From: Streptomyces graminofaciens
GTDB lineage: Bacteria > Actinomycetota > Actinomycetes > Streptomycetales > Streptomycetaceae
NCBI RefSeq assembly: GCF_030294945.1
Contig: NZ_AP018448.1
Span: forward strand, 6,602,001 to 6,666,000
DNA length: 64,000 bases
Direction of reading: 5' to 3'
Shown here one piece after another: positions 1 to 8,429 of this stretch (its first letter is position 1; the number at the start of each line of letters is the position of its first letter). The translations under genes and the position numbers were made by a program. The notes beneath the pieces are model-generated. The model did not search any database. It was not told the DNA's origin and was given only the letters and a program-made list of their open reading frames with translations.

Positions 1-1
1 G

Positions 2-2161
2 CTGCTCGTGCAGCTGGCGCTCGTCGTCTTCGTGGCGGGCTCGGCGGCCGCCGGTCTGTCGCAGAACACGGGCATGCTCATCGCGTTCCGCGCCGTGCAA
101 GGCATCGGCATGGGTGGCCTGACGGCCCTCGCGCAGATCATCATGGCCGCGATGATCTCCCCGCGCGAACGTGGCCGGTACAGCGGCTACCTCGGCGCCA
201 CCTTCGCGACCGCGATGGTCGGCGGCCCGCTGATCGGCGGTGTCATCACCGACACCAGCTGGCTCGGCTGGCGCTGGTGCTTCTACGTCGGCGTGCCCTT
301 CGCCGTCCTCGCCCTGATCGTGCTCCAGAAGACCCTGAACCTCCCGGTGATCAAGCGAGAGGTCAAGGTCGACTGGGCCGGCGCCTTCCTCATCACCGCC
401 GGGGTCTGCCTGCTGCTGATCTGGGTGACCTTCGCCGGCGACAAGTACGACTGGCTGTCCTGGCAGACGTACACGATGGTCGGCGGCACGATCGCGCTGT
501 TCGCGCTCTTCTGCCTGGTCGAGACGAGGGCCAGCCAGCCGATCATCCCGCTGCGCCTGTTCCGCAACCGGACCATCACCCTCGCCTCCGTCGCCGCGCT
601 GTTCGTGGGCACCGCGATGTACGCGGGTGTCATCTTCTTCAGCCAGTACTTCCAGCTGGCCCGCGACGAGTCGCCGACCATGTCCGGCGTCATGACCATC
701 CCGATGATCGGCGGCCTCGCCGTCGCCTCGACCGTCTCCGGTCAGTTCATCTCCCGGACGGGGAAGTGGAAGGCCTGGCTCCTGGCCGGTGGCGTGCTGC
801 TGACGGCCGGCCTTGGGCTCCTGGGCACGATCCGGTACGACACCCCGTACTGGCGGGTCGCGATCTTCATGGCGCTGCTCGGTCTGGGCGTCGGCATGAT
901 GATGCAGAACCTGGTCCTGTGCACCCAGAACCAGGTGGACCCGACCGACCTCGGCGCCGCCAGCTCCACGGTCAACTTCTTCCGCTCGCTCGGCTCCACC
1001 ATCGGCATCTCGGCCCTCGGCGCGGTCCTCACCCACCGGATCACGGAGTACGTCAAGGACGGCCTCACCGGCCTCGACCCCAAGTACGCCGCCGGCCTGT
1101 CCGGTTCCTCCGACAGCATCCCGGACATGGACTCCCTGCCCGCCCCGCTGCGGACGGTCCTGGAGAGCGCGTACGGCCACGGCATCGCCGACATCTTCTT
1201 CTACTCCGTGCCGGTCGCCGTCCTCGCCCTGCTCTTCTCCTTCTTCATCAAGGAGGTCCCGCTGCGGACGAAGGGAGCGATGGCCCAGGCGGCGGAGGCC
1301 GCCGGAACGCCGGGCACCGAGACCCCGGCCGTGGCTCCGGCGGTGGCTCCGGCCGTGGCTCCGGCTCCGGTCGCCGTGGAACAGACGCCCGCGCCCGTCA
1401 CCGGCATCCCCGTACGGGGACACGTACGCGGCGCCGAGAACGCCCCCGTCCCCAGCGCCGCCGTCACCCTGATCTCCCTCGGCGGCAACCAGCTCGACCG
1501 CTCGGTCGCACAGCCCGACGGGACGTACGAGGTGGACGCGCCCGGCACGGGGTCGTACGTCCTCATCGCCTCCGCCGACGGCTTCCAGCCGCAGGCCTCC
1601 ACGATCGTCGTGAACGCCGAGCCGCTCGCGTACGACATCCTCCTCAGCGGTACGAGCGGCCTGAGCGGTGTCGTACGGGCCGCCGGAGCCGCACTGCCCG
1701 TCAAGGACGCCATGGTCGTCGTGACCGATGTGCGCGGGGAGGTGCTGGCCACCGGGAAGAGCGGTGAGCAGGGCGAGTTCGGCTTCGGCGAGCTGGTCCC
1801 GGGTGCCGTCACCGTCGCCGTGAACGCCGCCGGGTACCGCCCGCGCGCCCTGCCCGTCGAGATCGGCGGCGCCGGGGTCACCCGTGTCGAGGTCGACCTG
1901 GAGGCCGGGGCCCGGCTCCAGGGGGTCGTACGGGCGCCGGGCGGGCCGCTGGGCGACGCCCGCGTCACCCTCGTCGACGCGGCGGGCAACGTGGTCGGCA
2001 CCGCGACCACAGGGGCCGACGGGGCGTACGCCTTCACCGACCTGGACGGCGGCGACTACTCGGTCATCGCGACCGGTTACCCGCCGGCGGCCACCGCCCT
2101 GACCGTCACCGGTACGGGTGTCGACGGCCACGACATCGAACTGGCCCACCCCGGCGAGTAG
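2..2161 (+). CDS. MFS transporter, DHA2 (EmrB/QacA) type, fused to carboxypeptidase-regulatory-like domains; 5' partial
   Basis: The frame is open from the first codon, so the start lies upstream; the visible part begins around TM3/TM4 of a 14-TM drug:H+ antiporter (RAVQGIGMGG and GATFATAMVGGPLIGG are typical DHA2 segments). Hydrophobic helices continue to about residue 420. An Ala/Pro/Val linker (APAVAPAVAPAP) then leads to three repeats of about 80 residues (from about residues 470, 550 and 635), each starting V(R/H)G-V and running ...ALPVKDAMVVVTD or GPLGDARVTLVDAAG, as in carboxypeptidase-regulatory-like beta-sandwich folds. By family it exports a hydrophobic compound by proton antiport; the tail may sit outside the membrane. 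The same domain type opens the next gene, 33 bp downstream, so the two probably form one operon. Fusion of such repeats to an MFS pump is uncommon. Confidence 0.9.
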   Translation: MLVQLALVVFVAGSAAAGLSQNTGMLIAFRAVQGIGMGGLTALAQIIMAAMISPRERGRYSGYLGATFATAMVGGPLIGGVITDTSWLGWRWCFYVGVPFAVLALIVLQKTLNLPVIKREVKVDWAGAFLITAGVCLLLIWVTFAGDKYDWLSWQTYTMVGGTIALFALFCLVETRASQPIIPLRLFRNRTITLASVAALFVGTAMYAGVIFFSQYFQLARDESPTMSGVMTIPMIGGLAVASTVSGQFISRTGKWKAWLLAGGVLLTAGLGLLGTIRYDTPYWRVAIFMALLGLGVGMMMQNLVLCTQNQVDPTDLGAASSTVNFFRSLGSTIGISALGAVLTHRITEYVKDGLTGLDPKYAAGLSGSSDSIPDMDSLPAPLRTVLESAYGHGIADIFFYSVPVAVLALLFSFFIKEVPLRTKGAMAQAAEAAGTPGTETPAVAPAVAPAVAPAPVAVEQTPAPVTGIPVRGHVRGAENAPVPSAAVTLISLGGNQLDRSVAQPDGTYEVDAPGTGSYVLIASADGFQPQASTIVVNAEPLAYDILLSGTSGLSGVVRAAGAALPVKDAMVVVTDVRGEVLATGKSGEQGEFGFGELVPGAVTVAVNAAGYRPRALPVEIGGAGVTRVEVDLEAGARLQGVVRAPGGPLGDARVTLVDAAGNVVGTATTGADGAYAFTDLDGGDYSVIATGYPPAATALTVTGTGVDGHDIELAHPGE

Positions 2162-2194
2162 TTGTCCGGAGAGACGGATGAGGAGTTGGGTCGG

Positions 2195-3022
2195 ATGGGA
2201 CTGACCGCGAGGATCCGTACCCGGGACGGCTGGGCCGTGTCACACGCGGTCGTCACGGTGACCGACATCACCGGCACACAGGTGCTGCGGGCCGAGGCGG
2301 ACGCGGAGGGGTGCGTGCGCCATCCCACGGCGCTCGCACCCGGCGCGTACACGGTGATCGTCACGGCGGTCGGCTATGCGCCGGTGGCCTCCAGCGCCCT
2401 CGTCACAGCCAGCCGCCGGGTGGACGTGGGGACAGTGACCCTGGCCCGCCTGGGCGGGACCGAGCTGCCGCCGCCCGGCCCCTGGACCGTCGACCCGGCC
2501 CACTCCTCCGTCGCGGCGATGGCCCAGCACCTGGGGATCTCCAGCGTGCGCGGCCGTTTCACCGACTTCTCGGCCTCGGTCGAGATCGCGCCGACCCCGG
2601 ACGAGGGCACCAAGTCGCGGGTGGAGGCGGTGATCCGGGCCGCCTCCGTCGACACCGGCAACGGCATGCGGGACGACCACCTGCGGTCGGCTGACTTCCT
2701 GGACGTGGAGCGCCACCCGGAGATCACCTACGTCTCGACGGGCCTGACCCCGGCCGGCCAGGACCGCTGGAGGGTCCACGGCGAACTGAGCCTGCGCGGG
2801 GTCGTACGGCCGGTGGATCTGGACCTCGTGTACCTGGGCACGGGGACCGATCCCTGGGGCGGCACGCGGGCCGCGTTCCGCGCGACGACGGAACTCCGCC
2901 GCGAGGACTTCGCCATGAACTACAACCAGGTGGTGCGGGCGGGGATCGCGGCGATCGGCACGACACTGAAGGTGGAGCTGGACATCCAGGCGGTCCAGGG
3001 CGAGAGCCTGCCCCAGGCATAG
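2195..3022 (+). CDS. YceI-family protein with N-terminal carboxypeptidase-regulatory-like domain
   Basis: About 275 aa. I chose the ATG at 2195 because AGGAG lies 10 bases before it; an in-frame TTG follows directly on the previous stop. Residues 1-85 form one regulatory-like beta-sandwich (GAYTVIVTAVGYAPVASSAL). From about residue 95 there is a YceI lipocalin-like domain with its hallmarks: WTVDPAHSSV, the GRFTDFSASVEI strand, TGNGMRDDHLRSADFLD, ERHPEITY, and a closing VELDI strand. YceI proteins bind polyisoprenoid or other hydrophobic ligands in a barrel. No signal peptide is evident, so it is probably cytoplasmic or a partner of the pump upstream. Operon linkage to the MFS gene is an inference from the 33-bp gap. 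Confidence 0.88.
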   Translation: MGLTARIRTRDGWAVSHAVVTVTDITGTQVLRAEADAEGCVRHPTALAPGAYTVIVTAVGYAPVASSALVTASRRVDVGTVTLARLGGTELPPPGPWTVDPAHSSVAAMAQHLGISSVRGRFTDFSASVEIAPTPDEGTKSRVEAVIRAASVDTGNGMRDDHLRSADFLDVERHPEITYVSTGLTPAGQDRWRVHGELSLRGVVRPVDLDLVYLGTGTDPWGGTRAAFRATTELRREDFAMNYNQVVRAGIAAIGTTLKVELDIQAVQGESLPQA

Positions 3023-3081
3023 GCACAACAAGGTCGGGCAGGGTCACGCTCGGCGGGCGTACGAGGGCCTAGGCTGCGCCC

Positions 3082-3555
3082 ATGGCTAGGTACATCGCGA
3101 CGAACACCACGGTCTCGCTCGACGAACTGCTCGACTTCGTACGCCCCCGGCATCGCGCCCTCCTCCTGACCCGGCGGGCCGACGGCAGCCCCCAGGCCTC
3201 GCCGCTGACCTGCGGTGTCGACGACGCGGGGCGGATCGTGGTCTCCACGTACCCCGAGCGCGCGAAGACGCGGAACGCCAAGCGCGACGAGCGCGTCAGC
3301 GTCGTCGTGCTGAGCGACGACTGGAACGGCCCCTGGGTCCAGATCGACGGCACGGCGGAGGTCATCGACTCCCCGGACTCCGTCGAGCCGCTGGTGGAGT
3401 ACTTCCGCAACATCTCCGGCGAACACCCGAACTGGGACGAGTACCGCGAGGCGATGGTCAAGCAGGGCAAGTCGATCATCCGGGTCACGCCGGTGAAGTG
3501 GGGACCGGTGGCGACGGGCGGCTTCCCGGCCCGGCTTGTGGAGGACGAGGGCTGA
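3082..3555 (+). CDS. PPOX-class F420- or flavin-dependent oxidoreductase
   Basis: A 157-aa single-domain split beta-barrel of the pyridoxamine-5'-phosphate-oxidase superfamily. Visible features are RHRALLLTRRADGSPQASPL near the N terminus, RIVVSTYPERAKTRNAKRD (the Arg/Lys-rich phosphate-binding strand of the cofactor site), VSVVVLSDDWNGPWVQIDG and a C-terminal IIRVTPVKWGP. The size fits actinobacterial TIGR03618-type F420-binding proteins, which reduce unsaturated substrates in the cytosol; the real substrate is unknown. It stands alone with its own short upstream region and converges with the TetR gene, 12 bp away. Confidence 0.85.
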   Translation: MARYIATNTTVSLDELLDFVRPRHRALLLTRRADGSPQASPLTCGVDDAGRIVVSTYPERAKTRNAKRDERVSVVVLSDDWNGPWVQIDGTAEVIDSPDSVEPLVEYFRNISGEHPNWDEYREAMVKQGKSIIRVTPVKWGPVATGGFPARLVEDEG

Positions 3556-3567
3556 GCCGCAGTACGG

Positions 3568-4329
3568 TCAGCCCCTGGCGACCATCACCTCGATGCCCGC
3601 GATCAGGGTCTCCAGGGCGTAGGTGAAGTCCCGCTCGCGCATCTCCTCGACCGTGTCGCCGCCGCGGGCCTCCATGAGGTCGGCGGACGTCTGGACGAGT
3701 TCGCCCAGTCCGGGGTTCTCCGTCACCGCCGTCATGGCGTGGCGGAAGTACTCCTCCTGCGTCATGCCCGCGTCGGCGCAGCGCTGGACGAAGTGGCCCT
3801 CGATGGTCCCGAAGCCGTACACGAACTGGAAGACGGCCGCGATCGCCCCGGCCTGGCCGTGCGCCGGCAGCCCGGTGGTGCGGATCACGCGCTGCACGGC
3901 CAGCGAGAAGTCCAGGGAGTGCGGGCCGATGTTGAGGAAGGTGCCCGCGAGCGGCGACACCCAGGGGTGGCGGACCAGCACCGCCCGGTACTCCTCGGCG
4001 AGCGTGCGCAGTTGGTCCCGCCAGTCCTCGGCGGAGTCCTGCGCGGGCAGCCGGACTCCGCCGAACGCCCGGTCCAGGGCCAGTTCCAGCAGGTCGTCCT
4101 TGGTGTCCACGTACCAGTAGACCGACATCGCGGTCACCTTCAGCTCGGCGGCCAGCCGCCGCATGGAGAACTTGGCCAGCCCCTCCGCGTCGAGCAGCCG
4201 TACGGCCGTCTCCGTGATCCGCTCCCGGTCCAGCCCCGACGGCTGTCCCCCGCGCCCGGCCCGCGCCCGGCCCTCCAGCCAGACACTGGCCCGCACCCCA
4301 CCTTCGGCCCGACCGGCTGCCCTCACCAT
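3568..4329 (-). CDS. TetR/AcrR-family transcriptional regulator
   Basis: About 253 aa from the ATG at 4329; a longer reading to 4347 adds only six residues. A basic, low-complexity N terminus (about 35 aa) precedes the HTH: LDRERITETAVRLLDAEGL, then SMRRLAAELKVTAMSVYWYV, ending in KDDLLELALDRAF, which is a TetR helix-turn-helix. The rest is helical and matches the TetR_C type found in tetracycline-repressor-like proteins. It lies next to an MFS exporter on the same strand, with a perfect inverted repeat between them. Dyads at the MFS start are plausible operators. Control of the exporter is an inference from position. Confidence 0.9.
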   Translation of the reverse strand: MVRAAGRAEGGVRASVWLEGRARAGRGGQPSGLDRERITETAVRLLDAEGLAKFSMRRLAAELKVTAMSVYWYVDTKDDLLELALDRAFGGVRLPAQDSAEDWRDQLRTLAEEYRAVLVRHPWVSPLAGTFLNIGPHSLDFSLAVQRVIRTTGLPAHGQAGAIAAVFQFVYGFGTIEGHFVQRCADAGMTQEEYFRHAMTAVTENPGLGELVQTSADLMEARGGDTVEEMRERDFTYALETLIAGIEVMVARG

Positions 4330-4374
4330 GAGTACCTTCCAAGACACGACGATGTTCGCCCACTGGTGACGATG

Positions 4375-4436
4375 CTAGGGCCCTTCTGATGGATCTCCGT
4401 GGGAGAAGGAGCGGCGATCCATCAGAAGGGCCCTAG
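4375..4436. repeat. perfect 21-bp inverted repeat with 20-nt loop
   Basis: The arms at 4375-4395 and 4416-4436 are exact complements (CTAGGGCCCTTCTGATGG... on the left) around a purine-rich loop. It lies between the stop of the MFS exporter and the start of the TetR gene, both on the minus strand. It can terminate the exporter transcript, but the arms are far longer and more exact than a normal terminator and there is no T-run, so a small mobile or REP-like element is also possible. Confidence 0.8.
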
Positions 4437-4475
4437 GCGTGCTGCGCCCCCACGCTCACCTGACCACCCCCCTGG

Positions 4476-5960
4476 CTAGTGGGCGACGACAGCCTCCGTC
4501 TCGATCCTCTCCGCCCTGTGCAGCAGAACCGCCGCCACCAACCCCCCGAGCAGCACAGCCACGGCCCCCACCAACTGACTCGTCGCCAGCCCGGAGGAGA
4601 ACGCGTCAGTGATCCGCTCCCTCTCCTGAGAAGACCCCGCCGAAGCCAGCGCAGCCGGCAACGAACCCGCCGCCACGGAAACCACCGCCGCGAACCGGGA
4701 GTTCAGCACAGCCCCCAGCACCGCCACGCCCAACCCGTTCCCGAACTCCGCGAGCGTGCCGTTGATCCCGGCCCCGACCCCCGCCTTGGCCGGCGGAATC
4801 GCACTCATGATCGCGTGCGCCATCGCGGGGTTGGCGATCGCGCAGCCGACGCCGATCAGCACCAGCCCGGCCAGCGTCCCCCCGTAGCCGCCGGGGGCGA
4901 GCGCGATGGACACCAGCCCTCCGGACATCAGCACCATCCCTACCGCGATCGACACCGGAAGCCCGAGCTTCCCGGTCCACTTCGCCGACAGCCCGGAGAA
5001 GTTGAGCACGACCACGGTCAGGGCGAGGGGCGCGGTTCGCAGGCCCGCCTCCAACGCGTCGTAGCCGAGCACGAACTGCAGATGCTGGGTCAGCAGGAAC
5101 AGCGCTCCGCCCATGCCGAAGGTGATGAGCACCGCTCCGGCGACCGCGCCCGTGAACCGCCGGTCGCGGAAGAAGTGCAGGTCGAGCATGGGGTACGGAA
5201 TCCGGCTCTCCCAGTACGCGAAGGCGCCGAGGACCACGACGGCGACGGCGGCCGTGGCCAGTACCCGGCCGGACGCCCAGCCGTGCTCGGGGCCCGAGAT
5301 GATCGCGTACACCAGCGAGCCCATGCCGATGGTCGACAGCAGCGCGCCCAGCAGGTCCGGCCGGTCGCCCCGGGGGTTCTTGGACTCGGGGACCAGGGCG
5401 ACGACGGCCACCAGACCGAGCGCGGCGACCGGCAGGTTGATCAGGAAGATCGCCCCCCACCAGAAGTGGCCGAGCATGAACCCGCCGAGGAGGGGCCCGG
5501 CGGCGAAGCCGAGCGCGTTGACCGCGGCCCAGATGCCGATCGCCTTCGGCTGCTCCTCGGGCGTGAAGATCTGCATGGCCACGGCGAGGGTCGTGGTGAG
5601 CAGCAGCGCCCCGCCGACCCCCATACCGGCCCGCGCGGCGATCAACTGCCCGGTGGAGTCGGCGAGTCCGGCGACCAGCGAACCGACGCCGAACAGGGCG
5701 AGGCCCGCGATCAGCATCTTCTTGCGGCCGTAGCGGTCGGCCGCGCTGCCCGCGGTGAGTAGCAGGCCGGACTGCACGAGCGAGTACGCGTTGATCATCC
5801 ACTGGATGTCGGCCGTGCCCGCGCCCAGCTCCTCGGTGAGGGAGGGGATCGCCACGTTCAGCACGGTGTTGTCCAGCAGCACGGTCAGCTGCGCGAGACA
5901 GATGACACCGAGGATCAGCCAGCGCTGGGGGTGGCCTTGGGAAGCGAGGGGAGACGGCAT
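4476..5960 (-). CDS. MFS transporter, DHA2 (EmrB/QacA) drug-efflux type
   Basis: 494 aa, with about 14 membrane segments. TM1 carries LLDNTVLNVAIP, the acidic motif of DHA2 pumps. Motif A follows as GSAADRYGRKKM, and motif C-like glycines as GPLLGGFMLGHFWWGAIFLINLPV. Length and layout match proton-driven multidrug exporters of the inner membrane. The ATG at 5960 has no purine-rich ribosome site in front; a promoter-like pair lies so close that the message may be leaderless. The nearby TetR protein is the likely local regulator. Substrate unknown. Confidence 0.92.
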   Translation of the reverse strand: MPSPLASQGHPQRWLILGVICLAQLTVLLDNTVLNVAIPSLTEELGAGTADIQWMINAYSLVQSGLLLTAGSAADRYGRKKMLIAGLALFGVGSLVAGLADSTGQLIAARAGMGVGGALLLTTTLAVAMQIFTPEEQPKAIGIWAAVNALGFAAGPLLGGFMLGHFWWGAIFLINLPVAALGLVAVVALVPESKNPRGDRPDLLGALLSTIGMGSLVYAIISGPEHGWASGRVLATAAVAVVVLGAFAYWESRIPYPMLDLHFFRDRRFTGAVAGAVLITFGMGGALFLLTQHLQFVLGYDALEAGLRTAPLALTVVVLNFSGLSAKWTGKLGLPVSIAVGMVLMSGGLVSIALAPGGYGGTLAGLVLIGVGCAIANPAMAHAIMSAIPPAKAGVGAGINGTLAEFGNGLGVAVLGAVLNSRFAAVVSVAAGSLPAALASAGSSQERERITDAFSSGLATSQLVGAVAVLLGGLVAAVLLHRAERIETEAVVAH

Positions 5961-6000
5961 GTTCTACACCGTAGAACAGTTCCTATACGGCGTACAACGC
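5961..6000 (-). promoter_or_regulatory. promoter and palindromic operator of the MFS exporter, probably leaderless
   Basis: Directly before the start codon is GTTCTACACCGTAGAAC (5961-5977), a dyad with 7-bp arms and a 3-bp centre. Read on the minus strand, TTGTAC is followed after 18 bp by TACGGT, a fair -35/-10 pair that would start RNA at or next to the ATG. The dyad overlaps the -10 region, where a TetR repressor would block polymerase. A second, weaker TAC/GTA element lies at 5984-5996. Confidence 0.5.
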
Positions 6001-6052
6001 GATATTCGGCGCCGTACGAGCGCCTTCTTCTTCCGCTCTTCCGCATACGAAA

Positions 6053-6092
6053 GGGCGGTGGCCCGGGGTGCTCACTCCCCGGGCCACCGCCC
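6053..6092 (-). terminator. terminator of the glycosyltransferase/two-component operon
   Basis: A 16-bp perfect stem (6053-6068 with 6077-6092) around an 8-nt loop, 64 bp past the stop of the GT39 gene. It also faces the MFS promoter region from the other side. Confidence 0.8.
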
Positions 6093-6155
6093 CGCTCGAA
6101 CCGCGCCTGTCGCTAGGGCGACAGACCCTGGGCCACCTGCGTCACTTCGCCTGCG

Positions 6156-8429
6156 TCACTTCGCCTGCGTCAGGTCGTAGAACGTCGTGCCGTCGACCGT
6201 CACCGTCTCGAAGTTCTCCTGGACCCAGGAGCTGATCTGCGAGGAGGTGCCGTTGCTGCTGCCGCCCATGCCGCCGCCGGAGCCGCTGGAGATGAAGTAG
6301 TGGATCTTGCCTTCCTCCACGTACTTCTTGAACTCCGCGAGGGTCGGGGACGGGTCGGTGCCGTTGAAGCCGCCGATGGCCATGACCGGTTCGCCGGTGG
6401 AGAGCTGGTAGCTCGCCGCGTTCTGGGCGCCGATCGCGGCGGCGGCCCAGGTGTAGTCGCCGGCGTTCTTCTCCAGCAGTTCCTTGGCCTCGTCGCTGAC
6501 GGAGGCGCCGTTGAGCAGACCGCCCATGCCGCCACCGCCGCCGCCACCCATACGACCGCCGTCGCCGTTCTGGGTCTGGCCACCGCCCTGGCCCTGCTGC
6601 TGGTTCTGCTGCTGGTTCTGCTGGCCCTGGCCCTGCTGGTTGTTCTGGCCGCCGCCGAAGCCGCCGGTCGGGGGCTGGCCCATCTGGCCGTTGCCGTTCT
6701 GGCCGTTCTGGCTGTTCTGACCGCCCTGCTGGTTCTGGCCGTTCTGCTGACCCTGCTGGCCGGGCATACCGCCACCGCCAGGACCGCCGCCCATACCGCC
6801 GCCACCGCCGCCGGGGCCGCCGCCCCGGCCGCCCTGGACGGACGGACCAGCCGTGACGATCGAACCGGTGTGCCCCTCGTTGAGAGTGGTGAGCGTGTAC
6901 GCCGTAGGACCGGCGAGCGCGGTCACGATGCTCAGCCCGACGACGCCCATGGCCAGCTGCTTGCCGAGCTTGCCGACGAAGACCAGGCCGAGCGCGGCGA
7001 CCAGACCACCGACCAGCACGACCCACTTCAGCCAGGGCAGGTAGTCGGAGGAGCGGTTGAGCAGGACGTAGCCCCAGACCGCGGTGGCCGTCATCGCGGC
7101 CGCCAGCGTGATCGACGCCCAGAACTTGGCGCGCTGGTCCCAGAGCAGGGCCGCGCCCATACCGACCAGCGGAGCGATGTAGGGGGCGAGGGCCACGGTG
7201 TAGTACTCGTGGAAGATGCCCTGCATAAAGCTGAAGATCACCATGGTGATCAGCAGGGAGCCGCCCCAGAGGAGGAAGGCCGCACGGGTGGTGTCCGTGC
7301 GCTTCAGCTTGCGGGTCGCCCAGATCGCGGCGCCCAGCAGGATCAGCGCGGCCGGGATCAGCCAGGAGATCTGGCCGCCGATCGAGGAGCTGAACATCCG
7401 GTCCCAACCGGTCTCGCCCCAGTTACCGCCGCCGTTGCCGCCGCCACCGCCGCCGACGCTGCCGGTCTCCTCGCCGTTGATCCGGCCGAGGCCGTTGTAG
7501 CCGAAGGTCAGCTCCAGGAAGGAGTTGTTCTGCGAGCCGCCGATGTACGGGCGGGAGGACGCCGGCCACAGCTCGACGATCGCGACCCACCAGCCACCGG
7601 CCACGACCATCGCGAGCCCGGCGAGCAGCACCTGGCTGACCCGCTTCTTCACCGAGGCCGGCGCGAAGACGACGTACACGATCGCCAGCGGCGGCAGGAT
7701 CAGGAACGCCTGCAGGGTCTTGACCAGGAAGGCGAGGCCGATGGCGACACCGGCCCAGACCAGCCACTTCGTCTGCGCCTTCTCCATCGCGCGGAGCGTG
7801 CAGTAGACCGCGGCGGCCATCAGCAGCGCGAGGGAGGCGTCCGGGTTGTTGAAGCGGAACATCAGCGCGGCGACGGGCGTGAGCGCGAACACCGCCATGG
7901 TGATGAAGCCGGCCGTGGCGTTGAAGCGACGGCGTACGGCCGCCCACAGCACCCCGGCGGTGGCGACCGCCATCAGCACCTGCGGGAACAGGATCGCGAA
8001 GGAGTTGAGCCCGAAGAGCCGCACCGACAGCGCCATCGGCCAGAGCGAGGCCGGGGGCTTGTCGACGGTGATGGCGTTGGCCGAGTCGAGCGAGCCGAAG
8101 AAGAAGGCCTTCCAGGACTGGCTGCCCGCCTGCACGGCCGCCGAGTAGAAGGAGTTGGCGTAGCCGGATGCCGTGAGGTTCCAGGTGTAGAGGCCGCCGA
8201 TCAGCAGCAGCGCGAGGAGGAAGCCGGGGCGCACCCAGCGGTTGTCCTCCGGCCGACCCCTCCAGAGCCTGCGCCCGAGGGGCTGCTTGGGCTCACCGGA
8301 GTCGGGCGCGGTCGGCGCCTCGGGCGCTTCCGGAACCACCGGTTCCGGCATGGCTGTTCTCGTCGTGGGCGACCCCAGGTCGGGGCCCGGCCCCCCTGGC
8401 CGGCTCGTCGTCTCGAACTGCGTGGTCAT
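6156..8429 (-). CDS. GT39 / ArnT-like membrane glycosyltransferase
   Basis: 757 aa. After a Pro-rich cytosolic N terminus (about 65 aa) the first TM is followed by an outer loop with SFYSAAVQAGSQSWKAFFFG and VDKPPASLWPMALSVRLFG, the conserved acidic and DKPP region of GT-C enzymes that use polyprenyl-phosphate sugars (PMT_2 domain). About ten more TM segments reach residue 500. Then comes an unusual linker of Gly, Gln and Asn (about residues 525-635) and a small folded C-terminal domain (VSDEAKELLEKNAGDYTWAAA...YFISSGSGGG...WVQENFETV), expected outside the membrane. It starts in an ATGA overlap with the GT2/GtrA gene, so the two are translationally coupled. That gene could make or flip the polyprenyl-linked sugar used here. 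Confidence 0.9.
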   Translation of the reverse strand: MTTQFETTSRPGGPGPDLGSPTTRTAMPEPVVPEAPEAPTAPDSGEPKQPLGRRLWRGRPEDNRWVRPGFLLALLLIGGLYTWNLTASGYANSFYSAAVQAGSQSWKAFFFGSLDSANAITVDKPPASLWPMALSVRLFGLNSFAILFPQVLMAVATAGVLWAAVRRRFNATAGFITMAVFALTPVAALMFRFNNPDASLALLMAAAVYCTLRAMEKAQTKWLVWAGVAIGLAFLVKTLQAFLILPPLAIVYVVFAPASVKKRVSQVLLAGLAMVVAGGWWVAIVELWPASSRPYIGGSQNNSFLELTFGYNGLGRINGEETGSVGGGGGGNGGGNWGETGWDRMFSSSIGGQISWLIPAALILLGAAIWATRKLKRTDTTRAAFLLWGGSLLITMVIFSFMQGIFHEYYTVALAPYIAPLVGMGAALLWDQRAKFWASITLAAAMTATAVWGYVLLNRSSDYLPWLKWVVLVGGLVAALGLVFVGKLGKQLAMGVVGLSIVTALAGPTAYTLTTLNEGHTGSIVTAGPSVQGGRGGGPGGGGGGMGGGPGGGGMPGQQGQQNGQNQQGGQNSQNGQNGNGQMGQPPTGGFGGGQNNQQGQGQQNQQQNQQQGQGGGQTQNGDGGRMGGGGGGGMGGLLNGASVSDEAKELLEKNAGDYTWAAAAIGAQNAASYQLSTGEPVMAIGGFNGTDPSPTLAEFKKYVEEGKIHYFISSGSGGGMGGSSNGTSSQISSWVQENFETVTVDGTTFYDLTQAK

